Position numbers and translations under genes: made by a program
Shown here: positions 25,551 to 34,315 of the stretch, piece by piece
Layout: each line of letters begins with the position of its first letter
Position numbering within the stretch: the first letter of the stretch is position 1
The notes under the pieces: model-generated
Databases searched by the model: none
What the model was told of the DNA's origin: nothing
What the model saw: only the letters and a program-made list of their open reading frames with translations
NCBI GenBank assembly: GCA_020161845.1
Contig: JAIUNK010000007.1
Span: forward strand, 81,266 to 145,265
DNA: 64,000 bases
Reading direction: 5' to 3'
Source: Actinomycetota bacterium
GTDB taxonomy: Bacteria > Actinomycetota > Actinomycetes > Actinomycetales > Dermatophilaceae

Positions 25551-26006
25551 TCAGAGGCGGCGGCGGCGCGACGGGCCGCCGAGGGCCGCCCAGACGGTGC
25601 GGCCGTTCTTGTCGTCCTGCGCGCCCCATTCGTGGGCCAGGCTGCGCACGATCCGCAGGCCCCGGCCGCTGTTGGCCCAGGGCGTGGGCGGGACCGGCCG
25701 GACGGTGGTGGGTCCGCCGCCGTCGCTGACTTCGACCTCGACCGTGCCGGACTTGACCTTCCAGCGAACCCGGACGCAGCCGTCGCCGAGCGCCTTGGCG
25801 TGCTTGACCGCGTTCGCGACCAGCTCGGAAGCCACCGTCTCGGCCTCGCCGATGATGACGGGGTCGATGCCGCGGGCGATCAGATCCTCATGCAGGATCT
25901 GCCGGACCAACGGCACGGACTCCACCGCGTGCGGGATCCGCACGCTGCGCTGCCCCTCGGACTCCAGCTGGCGCCTCGCGCCCGGCGCCGCAATGGTCGC
26001 ATCCAC
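25551..26006 (-). CDS. RsbW-like ATP-binding protein (HATPase_c_2)
   Basis: 151 residues. The GHKL N box is ETVASELVANAVKHAK, the G1 box VSDGGG and the G2 box SGRGLRIVRSLA. No phospho-acceptor or receiver domain is present. Such small proteins act as anti-sigma factors or serine kinases controlling partner-switching modules. No sigma factor or anti-anti-sigma gene is next to it. Single gene. Confidence 0.85.
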   Translation of the reverse strand: MDATIAAPGARRQLESEGQRSVRIPHAVESVPLVRQILHEDLIARGIDPVIIGEAETVASELVANAVKHAKALGDGCVRVRWKVKSGTVEVEVSDGGGPTTVRPVPPTPWANSGRGLRIVRSLAHEWGAQDDKNGRTVWAALGGPSRRRRL

Positions 26007-26086
26007 GTCCGTCTCCTCCCGCCGAGTGCACTGCGTTCACGCTAGCGAAACCTCGCGGCTTGCGCACACCCCGTTCGTCACACCCC

Positions 26087-26092
26087 TACGCT
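26087..26092 (+). promoter_or_regulatory. -10 hexamer, leaderless start of the methyltransferase-VOC operon
   Basis: TACGCT, 6 nt before the ATG at 26099. A TTGCGC at about 26060-26065 is at roughly the distance expected for a -35 element. Confidence 0.6.
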
Positions 26093-26098
26093 GGCGAC

Positions 26099-26755
26099 AT
26101 GGAGCTTGCCGCGGGGCGCCCGGATATCGGGCCATTGCCGGGCAGCCGGTCGCGCCATCGGGCGGCGTTGGACTTCGAGGGCATCTACCGCGCGGATCCG
26201 GATCCGTGGGAGGTGGGCACGAGCTGGTACGAGCGCCGCAAGATCGCCTTGGTCCTGGGTTGCCTGCGGCGGGAGCGGTACGCCGTGTGCTGGGACGCCG
26301 GCTGCGGCACGGGACACCTCACGGCCGCCCTGGCGCCGCGCTGTGACGCGGTGCTGGCCACCGACGTGGCTCCGGAGGCGGTCCGGTTGACGCAGGCCCG
26401 CACGGCCGAATGGCCGGGCGTTCGCTGTGCGGTGAGTGCGCTGCCGGCGGCGCCGGCACTCGACGTACGGCCCGATCTCGTGCTGCTGTCCGAAGTCCTG
26501 TATTACCTGGAGGCGGCCGACCGCCAGGCAACTTATGACCTGGTCACGGATCTGACCTGCCCCGATGCCGACGTGGTGGGGGTGCACTGGCGGGCGCAGG
26601 CCGAGGGTTATCGCCAACCTGGTGCGCGCACCCAGCGCGAGCTCGGCGATGCCTTGGCCGAGCGCGGCTGGACCCGGGTCGTCACGCTGACCGACGAGGA
26701 GTTCCTGGTCGGGGTCTGGTCGCGGGACCTGCCGGACTGCGTGGGGCGTCGATGA
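26099..26755 (+). CDS. NodS-like SAM-dependent methyltransferase
   Basis: 218 residues from the ATG at 26099, chosen over an in-frame ATG at 26060 because of the -10 hexamer 6 nt before it. FEGIYRADPDPWEVGTSWYE followed by RKIALVLGCL is the typical opening of the NodS/SAM-methyltransferase family; motif I is WDAGCGTGHLTAAL, motif II VLATDVAPEAV and motif IV VLLSEVLYYL. Family members methylate small amines or oligosaccharides; the real substrate is unknown. It overlaps the following VOC gene by 4 nt. Confidence 0.85.
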   Translation: MELAAGRPDIGPLPGSRSRHRAALDFEGIYRADPDPWEVGTSWYERRKIALVLGCLRRERYAVCWDAGCGTGHLTAALAPRCDAVLATDVAPEAVRLTQARTAEWPGVRCAVSALPAAPALDVRPDLVLLSEVLYYLEAADRQATYDLVTDLTCPDADVVGVHWRAQAEGYRQPGARTQRELGDALAERGWTRVVTLTDEEFLVGVWSRDLPDCVGRR

Positions 26756-27459
26756 CCCACGCTGCCGCACGCTTCCTCGACCTGTGGCTGGACGCCCACG
26801 ACGTACCGTCCGTGGCGCGGTTCTGGGCGGCGGCCCTGGACATGCGGATGGCGTCGCCGATCGAGGGAGCGGTCCGCCTGGCGGGCCAGCACCCGTGGGA
26901 CTCCCTGTGGATCCGCCAGGCGCCGGAGCACGCGCTGGGCTGCGCGATCCATGTCGATGTGTCCGCGGAGCACATCACGCGATTCCTGGAGCTGGGCGCG
27001 CAGGTGGTGGACGCGTCGTCGTACCCCTGGGTGGTCCTGGCCGGGCCCGAGGACAGTGAGATCTGCGCGTTCCCGACCGAGGCGGGCACGCGGAGCGCCG
27101 GTCGGCGCATCCTCGACCTCGTCATCGACACCCCGGACCCGGCGGACGCGGCGGCCTGGTGGGCCGACGTGCTCGGGACGGGTTATCACGCCTCCGCCGA
27201 CGACGCGTACGCCTGGGTCGAGCCCGTGCCGGGAGCGGTGATCGACTCGATCGTGTTCGCCGGGCAGGAGGTGCCGCTGACGTCGGCGACCTGCCGGCTA
27301 CGGCCGCGGGTGGCCACCCACGATCTGGGCGCGCTGTTCGCGCGTGGGGCCACGCGGGCTCCCGACGCCGGGCCCGGCGAGACGATGCTGGTCGACCCCT
27401 CCGGCAACGAGTTCCTGGTGCAGGTCGCCGACCTCGTGGTGCGCGCCGACGACGAGTGA
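26752..27459 (+). CDS. VOC superfamily protein, two-domain
   Basis: 235 residues. Two tandem VOC half-domains: the first opens FLDLWLDAHDVPSVARFWAA, the second IDLVIDTPDPADAAAWWADV, each followed by the beta strands and a Glu-containing end (TMLVDPSGNEFLVQ). Glyoxalase-like enzymes of this kind bind a metal between the two halves. Substrate unknown. It is co-transcribed with the NodS-like methyltransferase, with a 4-nt overlap. Confidence 0.82.
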   Translation: MTHAAARFLDLWLDAHDVPSVARFWAAALDMRMASPIEGAVRLAGQHPWDSLWIRQAPEHALGCAIHVDVSAEHITRFLELGAQVVDASSYPWVVLAGPEDSEICAFPTEAGTRSAGRRILDLVIDTPDPADAAAWWADVLGTGYHASADDAYAWVEPVPGAVIDSIVFAGQEVPLTSATCRLRPRVATHDLGALFARGATRAPDAGPGETMLVDPSGNEFLVQVADLVVRADDE

Positions 27460-27512
27460 GCCGGGTCGGCGCTGGGACGCCGCGACCGACGGCGGAGAGC
27501 ACCGTACGGCGA

Positions 27513-27586
27513 GCGGCCCAGCCCATCCGCTCGGCGAGCCGCCCAGCCCATCCGCTCGGCGAGCCGCCCAGCCCATCCGCTCGGCA
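27513..27586. repeat. 25-bp tandem repeat, three units
   Basis: Units at 27513-27537, 27538-27562 and 27563-27586 (last one base short) share CCCAGCCCATCCGCTCGGC. Part of the 320-nt gap between the VOC gene and xdhC, which holds no gene. Confidence 0.9.
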
Positions 27587-27602
27587 GGGATGACCCTGGC
27601 GC

Positions 27603-27664
27603 GGCAGGGCTCGAGACAGGGTTGCTGCTTCGTCCGCAACAGCGATCCTGTCTCGAGACCTGCC
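27603..27664. repeat. Long inverted repeat, 25-bp arms
   Basis: Arms 27603-27627 and 27640-27664 match at 22 of 25 positions around a 12-nt loop; the central block CTCGAGACAGG / CCTGTCTCGAG is perfect. It follows the 25-bp tandem repeat directly. It may terminate the VOC gene transcript. Confidence 0.85.
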
Positions 27665-27780
27665 ACGCGCGAGGGCGCGGCGGGCCGGGTGGGACCTGAG
27701 CGGACATCGCCTCCGGTGGCCTCGCCGCCCTCCCCGCAGACGTGAAGCGCCTGGCCCGGGGCGCGTGCGAAGATCGCGTC

Positions 27781-28605
27781 ATGTCGTGGCTGACCGGGGT
27801 GACCGAGCTACGCCGCCGTGGGGTGCCGGGCGTGCTGGTCACAGTCGTGCAGGCGCGCGGCCACGCACCGCGTACGGCGGGCGCCAAGATGGTCGTCTCC
27901 GCCGACGCGACCTGGGGCACGATCGGCGGCGGGAATCTGGAGTCCGTGGCGATCGAGCGGGCCCGGGCCCTGCTCACGACGGACGCCGCGCACGTGCCCA
28001 CCGTGACCACCGAATCGTTCGAGCTGTCCGACAAGGCGCCCCTGCAGCACGGCGTCCAATGCTGCGGAGGTGCCGTGACCGTGCTCCTGGAGACCCTGCC
28101 CCCATCCCCGACCGTGGCGATCTTCGGCGTGGGCCACGTGGGGCTCGAACTGGCCCGGATCCTGGCCCGGCACGACCTCGACCTGCACCTGGTCGACTCC
28201 CGACCGGAGCGGCTCACTCCCGCCATGCTTGCGCCGCTGGCCGACGCCGAGGCACAGGTGCACGTGCACGCCCTGCCGATCCTGCCCGAGGCCGCGCTGG
28301 CCGAGCTGCCGCGCGGCGCGCACATCCTCGTGATGACGCACGATCACGCCGAGGACGCGGCGATCGTCGACGCCGCGCTGCGCACCGACGGCATCGGCTC
28401 GATCGGGCTGATCGGGTCGGCGGGCAAGTGGGCCCGGTTCCGGGCTCGGCTGCTGGCCGAGGGCGGATTCGGCGAAGCCGACGTCGACCGCGTCACCACC
28501 CCGATCGGACTCGCCGACCTGGTCGGCAAAGAACCCGCCGTCATCGCGGTCAGCGTGGCCGCCGACCTGCTGCTGAGACTGCAGACCACCCACGCCGAGG
28601 GCTGA
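27781..28605 (+). CDS. xdhC: XdhC family molybdenum-cofactor insertion protein
   Basis: 274 residues starting MSWLTGVTELRRRGVPGVLV. The N-terminal XdhC_CoxI domain contains TWGTIGGGNLE and the conserved cysteine pair in HGVQCCGGAVTV; the C-terminal Rossmann domain has VAIFGVGHVGLELA and ILVMTHDHAEDAAIV, and ends LIGSAGKWARFR. By family it binds molybdenum cofactor and helps insert the sulfurated form into xanthine dehydrogenase-type enzymes. No xanthine dehydrogenase gene is in this window, so its client is elsewhere. GAAGAT lies 6 nt before the ATG, again suggesting a leaderless start. Confidence 0.88.
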   Translation: MSWLTGVTELRRRGVPGVLVTVVQARGHAPRTAGAKMVVSADATWGTIGGGNLESVAIERARALLTTDAAHVPTVTTESFELSDKAPLQHGVQCCGGAVTVLLETLPPSPTVAIFGVGHVGLELARILARHDLDLHLVDSRPERLTPAMLAPLADAEAQVHVHALPILPEAALAELPRGAHILVMTHDHAEDAAIVDAALRTDGIGSIGLIGSAGKWARFRARLLAEGGFGEADVDRVTTPIGLADLVGKEPAVIAVSVAADLLLRLQTTHAEG

Positions 28606-28649
28606 CCCCGATCACTGGCGACATCGTTGCCACGACTCGGAGTGTCAGG

Positions 28650-28661
28650 TATAGTCGACAT
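28650..28661 (+). promoter_or_regulatory. Promoter/operator of the toxin-antitoxin operon
   Basis: TATAGT (28650-28655) is 6 nt before the toxin ATG at 28662. It overlaps the near-palindrome ATAGTCGACATAT centred on GTCGAC, a plausible autorepression site for the antitoxin. Confidence 0.5.
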
Positions 28662-28985
28662 ATGGTCGAGGTGATCAGCACCGTGATCTTCGACCTGTGG
28701 CTACGCAAACTCAAGGACCGACAAGCCAGGCTGCGGATCGTTGACCGCATTGAACGGCTGGCACAGGGGAACCCGGGCGATGTCAAGTCTGTGGGGCACG
28801 GGGTTTCCGAGCTGCGATTGACCTACGGGCCTGGCTACCGGGTCTACTTCCTCCTGGCGAGAAGCCAACTGGTGCTATTGCTGTGCGGCGGCGACAAGTC
28901 CTCACAGCGGAAGGATGTTGCCCAAGCGCATCAACTCGCCGACGAGTGGCGATCAGAGGAGGGCCACGATGACGCTGAACCCTGA
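28662..28985 (+). CDS. RelE/HigB-type toxin, phage-derived Gp49-like
   Basis: 107 residues. The compact fold signature is present: TVIFDLWLRKLKDRQARLRI, RIERLAQGNPGDVKSVGHGV then SELRLTYGPGYRVYFLL. The ending (VLLLCGGDKSSQRKDVAQAH) is that of the RelE/ParE-superfamily addiction toxins that pair with a downstream antidote protein. Such toxins cleave mRNA at the ribosome. It overlaps the antitoxin gene by 17 nt; toxin-first order is typical of HigBA-like modules. Its G+C content is visibly lower than its neighbours, suggesting acquisition by transfer. Confidence 0.88.
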   Translation: MVEVISTVIFDLWLRKLKDRQARLRIVDRIERLAQGNPGDVKSVGHGVSELRLTYGPGYRVYFLLARSQLVLLLCGGDKSSQRKDVAQAHQLADEWRSEEGHDDAEP

Positions 28986-29271
28986 GAAGTACCGACGGTT
29001 TGATCCTGCCGACTATCTGAAGGACATCGACGACGTCGCTGCCTACCTGCAGATCGCCCTCGATGACTCACACGAGGATCCGAGCGCGGTACCTCGCGCC
29101 CTGGGTGTCATCGCTCGCTCACGGAATATGAGCGAGCTCGCTCGTCGTGTCGGCATGAGCCGCGACGGCCTCTACAAGGCGCTCTCGGACACCGGGAACC
29201 CGACGTGGTCGACGATCCTGAAGGTCACCAGCGCGCTCGGCCTGAGATTCTCGCTGCATACCGTCGCTTGA
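28969..29271 (+). CDS. Addiction module antidote protein (HigA-like)
   Basis: 100 residues from ATG at 28969, with a ribosome binding site (GAGGAGG) 8 nt upstream inside the toxin gene. N-terminal FDPADYLKDIDDVAAYLQIA and C-terminal helix-turn-helix SELARRVGMSRDGLYKAL then SDTGNPTWSTILKVTSALG define the putative addiction-module antidote family. It should neutralise the adjacent toxin and repress the operon. Lower G+C than the window average, like the toxin. Confidence 0.9.
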   Translation: MTLNPEKYRRFDPADYLKDIDDVAAYLQIALDDSHEDPSAVPRALGVIARSRNMSELARRVGMSRDGLYKALSDTGNPTWSTILKVTSALGLRFSLHTVA

Positions 29272-29405
29272 CGCCGTCCTCGAAGCCGCAACGGGTTCTC
29301 GGACGCTGGCCTTCGCCGAATCTGACTGACCGCCACCACGGTCTCGCCGGATCACGCGACGCCCATGGTCAGCACGGCCGGCCCCACCCCCGGGGTTGAC
29401 CCAGC

Positions 29406-32400
29406 TCACGGTGTCGGGTGGCTGCCCGCCTTCGTGCCCGGCACGTGCCCAAACCGGTGCCTCGTGCGGCTCACCGCCTGCTCGCGCAGCATGATGAGCA
29501 GCTCCCGCCGGCCGGTGGCCAGCACCGGCCCGGCGAACACTGTCACACCATCGCCGGCGCCGCCGAGTTCGCGCAGCAGCTCGGGATCCTCGCCGATCAG
29601 CCGGATCCGACCGGCCACCTCGTCGCGGTCGACCCGAGCCACGAACTGCTCGGCCGTCTCGGCCCGGTCGACGTACGGTCCCAGCACCCGCAGGGCCGCG
29701 CTCGTGTCGTCGTCCCGGCCGTCGAGCCCCTTGAGCCAGGCCGACGTCTGCGGGTCCAGGCTGACCCGCACCGGCGTACCGGTCGCCACGCCGGCCAGCA
29801 CCATCCGCAGCAGCTCGACCACCCGCGCCCCGGGCGCGGTCCGCAGCCAGACCCGCGGGAAGTTCCGGTACCGGAACACATTGGACTCCACGACCAGCCC
29901 CGACTCGTCGACCGACCGGCCGAACTCGGTCTCGATCGCGTGCGCGTCCGAGCCGACGGCCGCCCGCAGCCACGTGCGGTCGGCGCGCTCGGCCAACAGC
30001 GGCAGCATCCCCTTGAGGGCCTGGCGGGTCGGCACGTCGGCGTCGCCGAGACGCTGGGGCATCCCCGTCGGCCGCCACGCGCCGAACTGGGCGACATAAT
30101 TCGGGCCGCCCGCCTTCGCCCCCGGCCCCATGACCGAGGCCTTCCAGCCGCCGAAGCTCTGCCGCCGGACGATCGCGCCGGTGGTGTGCCGGTTGACATA
30201 GGCGTTGCCGACCTCAACCTGCTCCAGCCAGCTCTCGATCTCGCGCTCGTCCAGGCTGTGCAGGCCGCCGGTGAGGCCGTACGCCGTGGCGTTCTGCAGC
30301 TCGATGGCCTCGCCCAGGGTGCGGGCCGTCATCAGGCCGAGAACCGGCCCGAACACCTCGGTGAGGTGGAAGAACGACCCCGGCTGCACGCCCTCCTTCA
30401 GACCCGGCGACCAGAGCCGGCCGGAGTCGTCGAGGCGACGCGGCTCGACGAGCCACCGTTCGCCGGGCTCCAAGGTCGTCAGCGCCCGGAGCAGCTTGCC
30501 CTCCGGCGGCTCGATCACCGGCCCCATCGTCACGCCGAGATCCTGCGGCCAGCCGACCCGCAGCGAGCTGACCGCGTCGATCAGCTGCCGACGGAACCGC
30601 TCCGAGGTGCCCACCGAGCCGACCAGAATCCCCAGCGACGCGGCCGAGCACTTCTGCCCGGCATGCCCGAACGCCGACCGGACCAGGTCGGCCACGGCCA
30701 GATCCAGATCCGCCGCGGGGGTGATGACCAGGGCGTTCTTGCCGGAGGTCTCGCCATACACGCGAGGCCCCCGCGGCAGCTGAGCACGCCATGAGGTGAA
30801 CATCGCCCCGGTCTCGCTCGACCCGGTGAGGATCACGGTCTCGACGTCGGGGTGGGCGATCAGCTCGCGGCCCACGTCCCGGCTGCCGACCCGCACGACC
30901 TGCAGCGCCTCGCGCGGCACCCCCGCGGCGTACAGCGCCTCCGCCCCGACCTCGACGCACCCGACGGTGGGGTGCGCGGGCTTGATGACCACCGCGGAAC
31001 CGGCGGCCAGCGCCGCCAGCACCCCGCCCAACGGGATCGCCACCGGGAAGTTCCACGGCGGCGTGACCAGCACGACCATGTCGGGAGTGAACGCCGCCCC
31101 GTCGCAGGACGGACCCTGCGCCAGCTCCAGGGCGCGGTCGGCGTAATAGGTGGCGAAGTCGATCGCCTCCGAGACCTCGGGGTCGCCCTCGGCGACGGTC
31201 TTGCCGCCCTCGTGGGCCATGATCGTCAGCAGCTCCGCGCGCCGAGCCTCCAGCTGTCGGCCGGCCTCGCGCAGGATCTCGGCCCGCTCGGTCGCCGGGC
31301 GGGCGGCCCAGCCGGCGTGCGCCTCGACGGCCGTCGCGATCGTCCGCTGCACCTCCTCGCTGGTGGCGAGCACCGGGCTGGCCAGCTGGTGCGGCGCCGC
31401 GTCGAGCGCGGCGCGGGCCCAGGCCCGGGTGGCCGGCAACGCCGGGTCGGAGTCGGGGGTGTTCGCGAACGTGTTGGTGATCGGTGGGCGCTGCGGGCTG
31501 CGACGGGCGCCGATCGGTACGTCGAGCGCCCGCGCCACACTGTCCCGGAAGCGGCGCTCCTGATCCGCCATGGCCGACCCTGACGCGCCACCGGCCTGCT
31601 CCGACGCGCCACCGGCCGACGACGGGTCCCCGCCCGGCCCGGCGAACAGCGCGTGCAGGAAGTTCTCCGGCGTGGCGTTTTCCTCCAACCGACGGATCAG
31701 ATAGGCGACGGCCACGTCGAAATCCTCGGGCGCGACGACGGGGGTGTAGAGCAGGACCGTCCCGACATCGGCCATCACGGCCCGGGACTGCGAGGGCGCC
31801 ATGCCCTGCAACATCTCGACGTCCAGGGCGTGCGCCACGCCGCGCTGCGTGCTCAGCAGGTGCGCCATGGCGATGTCGAACAGGTTGTGGCTGGCTACGC
31901 CGAGCCGGACCGCGTCAACGACGTCGGGGCGCAGGCATCGTTCGACACAGTTCAGGTAGTTCGCATCGACGTCGTTCTTGGTCGGATAGGGCGCCTGCCG
32001 CCAGCCGTGGACCACCGCCTCGACCTGCTCCATCGCGAGGTTGGCGCCCTTGACCAGGCGAATCTTGATGCCCGCCCCGCCCCGAGCCCGACGCTGCTGC
32101 GCCCACGCGATCAGCCGCTCCATGGCCGGCAGCGCGTCGGGCAAATAGGCCTGCAGGACGATCCCCGCCTCCAGGCCCAGGAATTCTTCCTCGTCCAGGA
32201 GCCGCATGAACAGCTCCATCGTCAGGTCGAGATCCCGGTATTCCTCCATGTCGAGGTTGACGAAGGACTTCGGCGACTTGCTGTTGGCCACCCGATAGAG
32301 CGGCCGCAGCCGCTCGATGCACCGCTGCACGGTGCCCTCGGTGTCCCACGTGGAGATCTGGCTGACGAGGGAGCTGACCTTGATCGAGACGTAATCGATG

Positions 32401-32951
32401 TCGGCGCGTTCCAACAAGGCCGTGGTACGTCGGGTGCGGCGGGCCGCCTCGGCCTCGCCGAGCACCGCCTCCCCGAGCAGGTTGACGTTCTGCCGGAAAC
32501 CCTGCGCGCGCGCCGCGGCGAGATGCTCGCCCAACGCCGGGTCGCGGGCGTCCACCACGAGGTGTCCGATGATCTGGCGCAGCCGCCACCGGGCGAGGGG
32601 CACCACCAGCGGGGGGGCCAGCGGCGCCACGACCGAGCCCACCGCGAGCAGGCCCAGGTCGAGCTTGGGCAGGAACGATTTGGCGTTCTTCGCCGAGATG
32701 CGGGACAGGTCGCGGGCGGCCACCCGACGGTCTTCGGGGCGGGCCACCCGGTCGACGAAGGTGACGGCGAGGTCCAATCCGGTCTCGTCGCGCACCAGGG
32801 CGGCCAGCTGGCTGCTGGTGGCCCGCTCGGCCGGGGTCTGGCCGGACTCGGTCGCGGAGTACCAGCGGTGCGCCAGCGCCACCGACTCCTCGACGAGGGG
32901 GGCCAGGGACTGCGGACCGGTCGGGAGGGCGGCGACAGACGCGTCGATCAT
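29406..32951 (-). CDS. putA: Bifunctional proline dehydrogenase / L-glutamate gamma-semialdehyde dehydrogenase
   Basis: 1181 residues from ATG at 32951, which has a GATACT hexamer 7 nt upstream; an in-frame ATG at 32999 is less likely. Residues about 1-480 are the FAD-dependent proline dehydrogenase barrel (IKVSSLVSQISTWD, IKIRLVKGANLAME). Residues about 530-1000 are the NAD-dependent aldehyde dehydrogenase with VTPPWNFPVAIPLGG, ILTGSSETG, and catalytic Cys in FGHAGQKCSAAS. A further C-terminal domain follows. The protein oxidises proline to glutamate in two steps. It lacks the N-terminal ribbon-helix-helix of enterobacterial PutA. Stands alone. Confidence 0.93.
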   Translation of the reverse strand: MIDASVAALPTGPQSLAPLVEESVALAHRWYSATESGQTPAERATSSQLAALVRDETGLDLAVTFVDRVARPEDRRVAARDLSRISAKNAKSFLPKLDLGLLAVGSVVAPLAPPLVVPLARWRLRQIIGHLVVDARDPALGEHLAAARAQGFRQNVNLLGEAVLGEAEAARRTRRTTALLERADIDYVSIKVSSLVSQISTWDTEGTVQRCIERLRPLYRVANSKSPKSFVNLDMEEYRDLDLTMELFMRLLDEEEFLGLEAGIVLQAYLPDALPAMERLIAWAQQRRARGGAGIKIRLVKGANLAMEQVEAVVHGWRQAPYPTKNDVDANYLNCVERCLRPDVVDAVRLGVASHNLFDIAMAHLLSTQRGVAHALDVEMLQGMAPSQSRAVMADVGTVLLYTPVVAPEDFDVAVAYLIRRLEENATPENFLHALFAGPGGDPSSAGGASEQAGGASGSAMADQERRFRDSVARALDVPIGARRSPQRPPITNTFANTPDSDPALPATRAWARAALDAAPHQLASPVLATSEEVQRTIATAVEAHAGWAARPATERAEILREAGRQLEARRAELLTIMAHEGGKTVAEGDPEVSEAIDFATYYADRALELAQGPSCDGAAFTPDMVVLVTPPWNFPVAIPLGGVLAALAAGSAVVIKPAHPTVGCVEVGAEALYAAGVPREALQVVRVGSRDVGRELIAHPDVETVILTGSSETGAMFTSWRAQLPRGPRVYGETSGKNALVITPAADLDLAVADLVRSAFGHAGQKCSAASLGILVGSVGTSERFRRQLIDAVSSLRVGWPQDLGVTMGPVIEPPEGKLLRALTTLEPGERWLVEPRRLDDSGRLWSPGLKEGVQPGSFFHLTEVFGPVLGLMTARTLGEAIELQNATAYGLTGGLHSLDEREIESWLEQVEVGNAYVNRHTTGAIVRRQSFGGWKASVMGPGAKAGGPNYVAQFGAWRPTGMPQRLGDADVPTRQALKGMLPLLAERADRTWLRAAVGSDAHAIETEFGRSVDESGLVVESNVFRYRNFPRVWLRTAPGARVVELLRMVLAGVATGTPVRVSLDPQTSAWLKGLDGRDDDTSAALRVLGPYVDRAETAEQFVARVDRDEVAGRIRLIGEDPELLRELGGAGDGVTVFAGPVLATGRRELLIMLREQAVSRTRHRFGHVPGTKAGSHPTP

Positions 32952-32958
32952 GGGCCCC

Positions 32959-32964
32959 AGTATC
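32959..32964 (-). promoter_or_regulatory. -10 hexamer, leaderless start of putA
   Basis: GATACT on the minus strand, 7 nt before the ATG at 32951, and no Shine-Dalgarno sequence. Confidence 0.45.
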
Positions 32965-33026
32965 GTGCGGTCCCGGCGTCCGTGCGCGGCCAGGGCCACA
33001 GATCGGGCCGAAGGTCACAGCCTTCG

Positions 33027-34124
33027 TCAGAGCGACGCCCGGACCAGTCCGACCATCGCCTCGATGCCGGCCGCGTTGGGGTGCACCCCGTCGGAGAGCA
33101 GTTCGTCGACCTTGCGTCCGTCGCCGCGGAACACCGCATCCCAGCCCACGATCCGCAGCTGCGGTGTGCGGGCCGCCCTGGCCTGGAGCACCTCGTTGAT
33201 CCAGGCCGTATTCCGTTCGTCCGCCGCGGACTGCACGGACGCCGGTCGGCGCGAGTCGAACGTGTTCACCCACAAGATCGTGTGCTGCGGGCCGATCCCG
33301 TCGACGATCCGGTTCATCTGCGGTTCGAACAGCGGGGGATTGAAGATGTCGTTGGTCCCGCTCATCACGATGATCCGGGGCGGCAAGCCGTGCCGCGCCT
33401 TGATGTCGAGGAGGGCGTTGGCGGTGCCCTCGGTGGCCCGCCCCGGCCAGGTGTCATAGACGCACACCTCCCCCGACGTACGGCGCAACTCCGCGACCAG
33501 CTCCGTGACCACGTACGTCGCGATGGAGTCGCCGATGATCAGGCATCCGTTGGTCGCGCTCGCCGCCGCGCGCAGCTCGTCCGCCGGGGAGGTCTCGCGC
33601 TGGTAGAGGCCGTAGTCGCCGTGGTAGCCGCTGCCATAGTCGCGCTCGGGGGCCCGGATGATGACCGCATCGGGGTCGCCGACCTGGTCGGTGCCGCTCG
33701 GCGGCGGGGGTTCGCTGGTGCGCGCCGCCCCGACGGGGCCGGCCGGCCCGACGGGACGGTCCGTGGCGTAGGTCGGGTCGCGTCCGTCGCCGGCCCGCAG
33801 CGATCCGGCCGCCGGCCCGGCGCCGGACGCGCTGGCCGTGGCGGACGCGCTGGCCGTGGCGGCCGGCGATGGCGGTGCCGCGGTGGGTACCCCGGTGGCG
33901 GCGAGCCCGCCGGCGGCAATGGCCGCGACGGCCAGACCCGATCCGAGCGCCAGGAGCAGCCCAGCACCGCCCGCGGCCCAGCGCGCGCGCCCGATCAACT
34001 GCTCCTCCGGCTCCTCGAATGTCGTTCTCTCCCAATGAAGATAGCCGGTTTTCCGGGGGCTTTGAAGAGGCCCGGGAAAGGGGTACGTCGACGCTGGCGG
34101 GCGATCGGACGGATAGCGCCGCAT
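33027..34124 (-). CDS. SGNH/GDSL-family hydrolase, membrane-anchored
   Basis: 365 residues from ATG at 34124, preceded by the ribosome binding site AGGTGGAG. A 48-residue cytoplasmic region precedes one membrane helix (WAAGGAGLLLALGSGLAVAAI, about 49-70), an Ala/Ser/Thr-Gly-Pro linker (80-130) and the extracytoplasmic SGNH domain. Block I is CLIIGDSIATYV with nucleophile Ser, block III is VMSGTNDIFNPP and block V is LSDGVHPNAAG with catalytic Asp and His. Such enzymes are esterases or O-acetyltransferase partners acting on cell-wall or surface glycans; substrate unknown. Confidence 0.85.
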   Translation of the reverse strand: MRRYPSDRPPASTYPFPGPLQSPRKTGYLHWERTTFEEPEEQLIGRARWAAGGAGLLLALGSGLAVAAIAAGGLAATGVPTAAPPSPAATASASATASASGAGPAAGSLRAGDGRDPTYATDRPVGPAGPVGAARTSEPPPPSGTDQVGDPDAVIIRAPERDYGSGYHGDYGLYQRETSPADELRAAASATNGCLIIGDSIATYVVTELVAELRRTSGEVCVYDTWPGRATEGTANALLDIKARHGLPPRIIVMSGTNDIFNPPLFEPQMNRIVDGIGPQHTILWVNTFDSRRPASVQSAADERNTAWINEVLQARAARTPQLRIVGWDAVFRGDGRKVDELLSDGVHPNAAGIEAMVGLVRASL

Positions 34125-34315
34125 CAGGCGTCTCCACCTGCGACGATGGTTCTCGATGGGTCGTCTGGTCGCCATTCTCGCGGCATTTCAGGACATTCGT
34201 CTAAGACAATGGTCCGGCAGGCCGATAGGGGATTCGGACGCACCGGGAATGCGTCCTGTGAATGGGGATGCGTCGCGCGGCGGGGGTCGTGGGCGCCTGG
34301 GGTAAGGGAATCACC
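34125..34315. promoter_or_regulatory. Divergent intergenic between SGNH hydrolase and zinc-ribbon genes
   Basis: 190 nt that must carry promoters for both directions. A 7-bp-arm hairpin, GGACGCA / TGCGTCC, lies at 34236-34256. TAAGAC at about 34202-34207 is a possible -10 for the plus strand. The zinc-ribbon gene start has a ribosome binding site AAGGGA. Confidence 0.35.

Noticed and set aside
27781-28605. A xanthine dehydrogenase operon around xdhC
   Set aside because: No molybdenum hydroxylase subunit is next to it; neighbours are a VOC protein and a toxin-antitoxin module.
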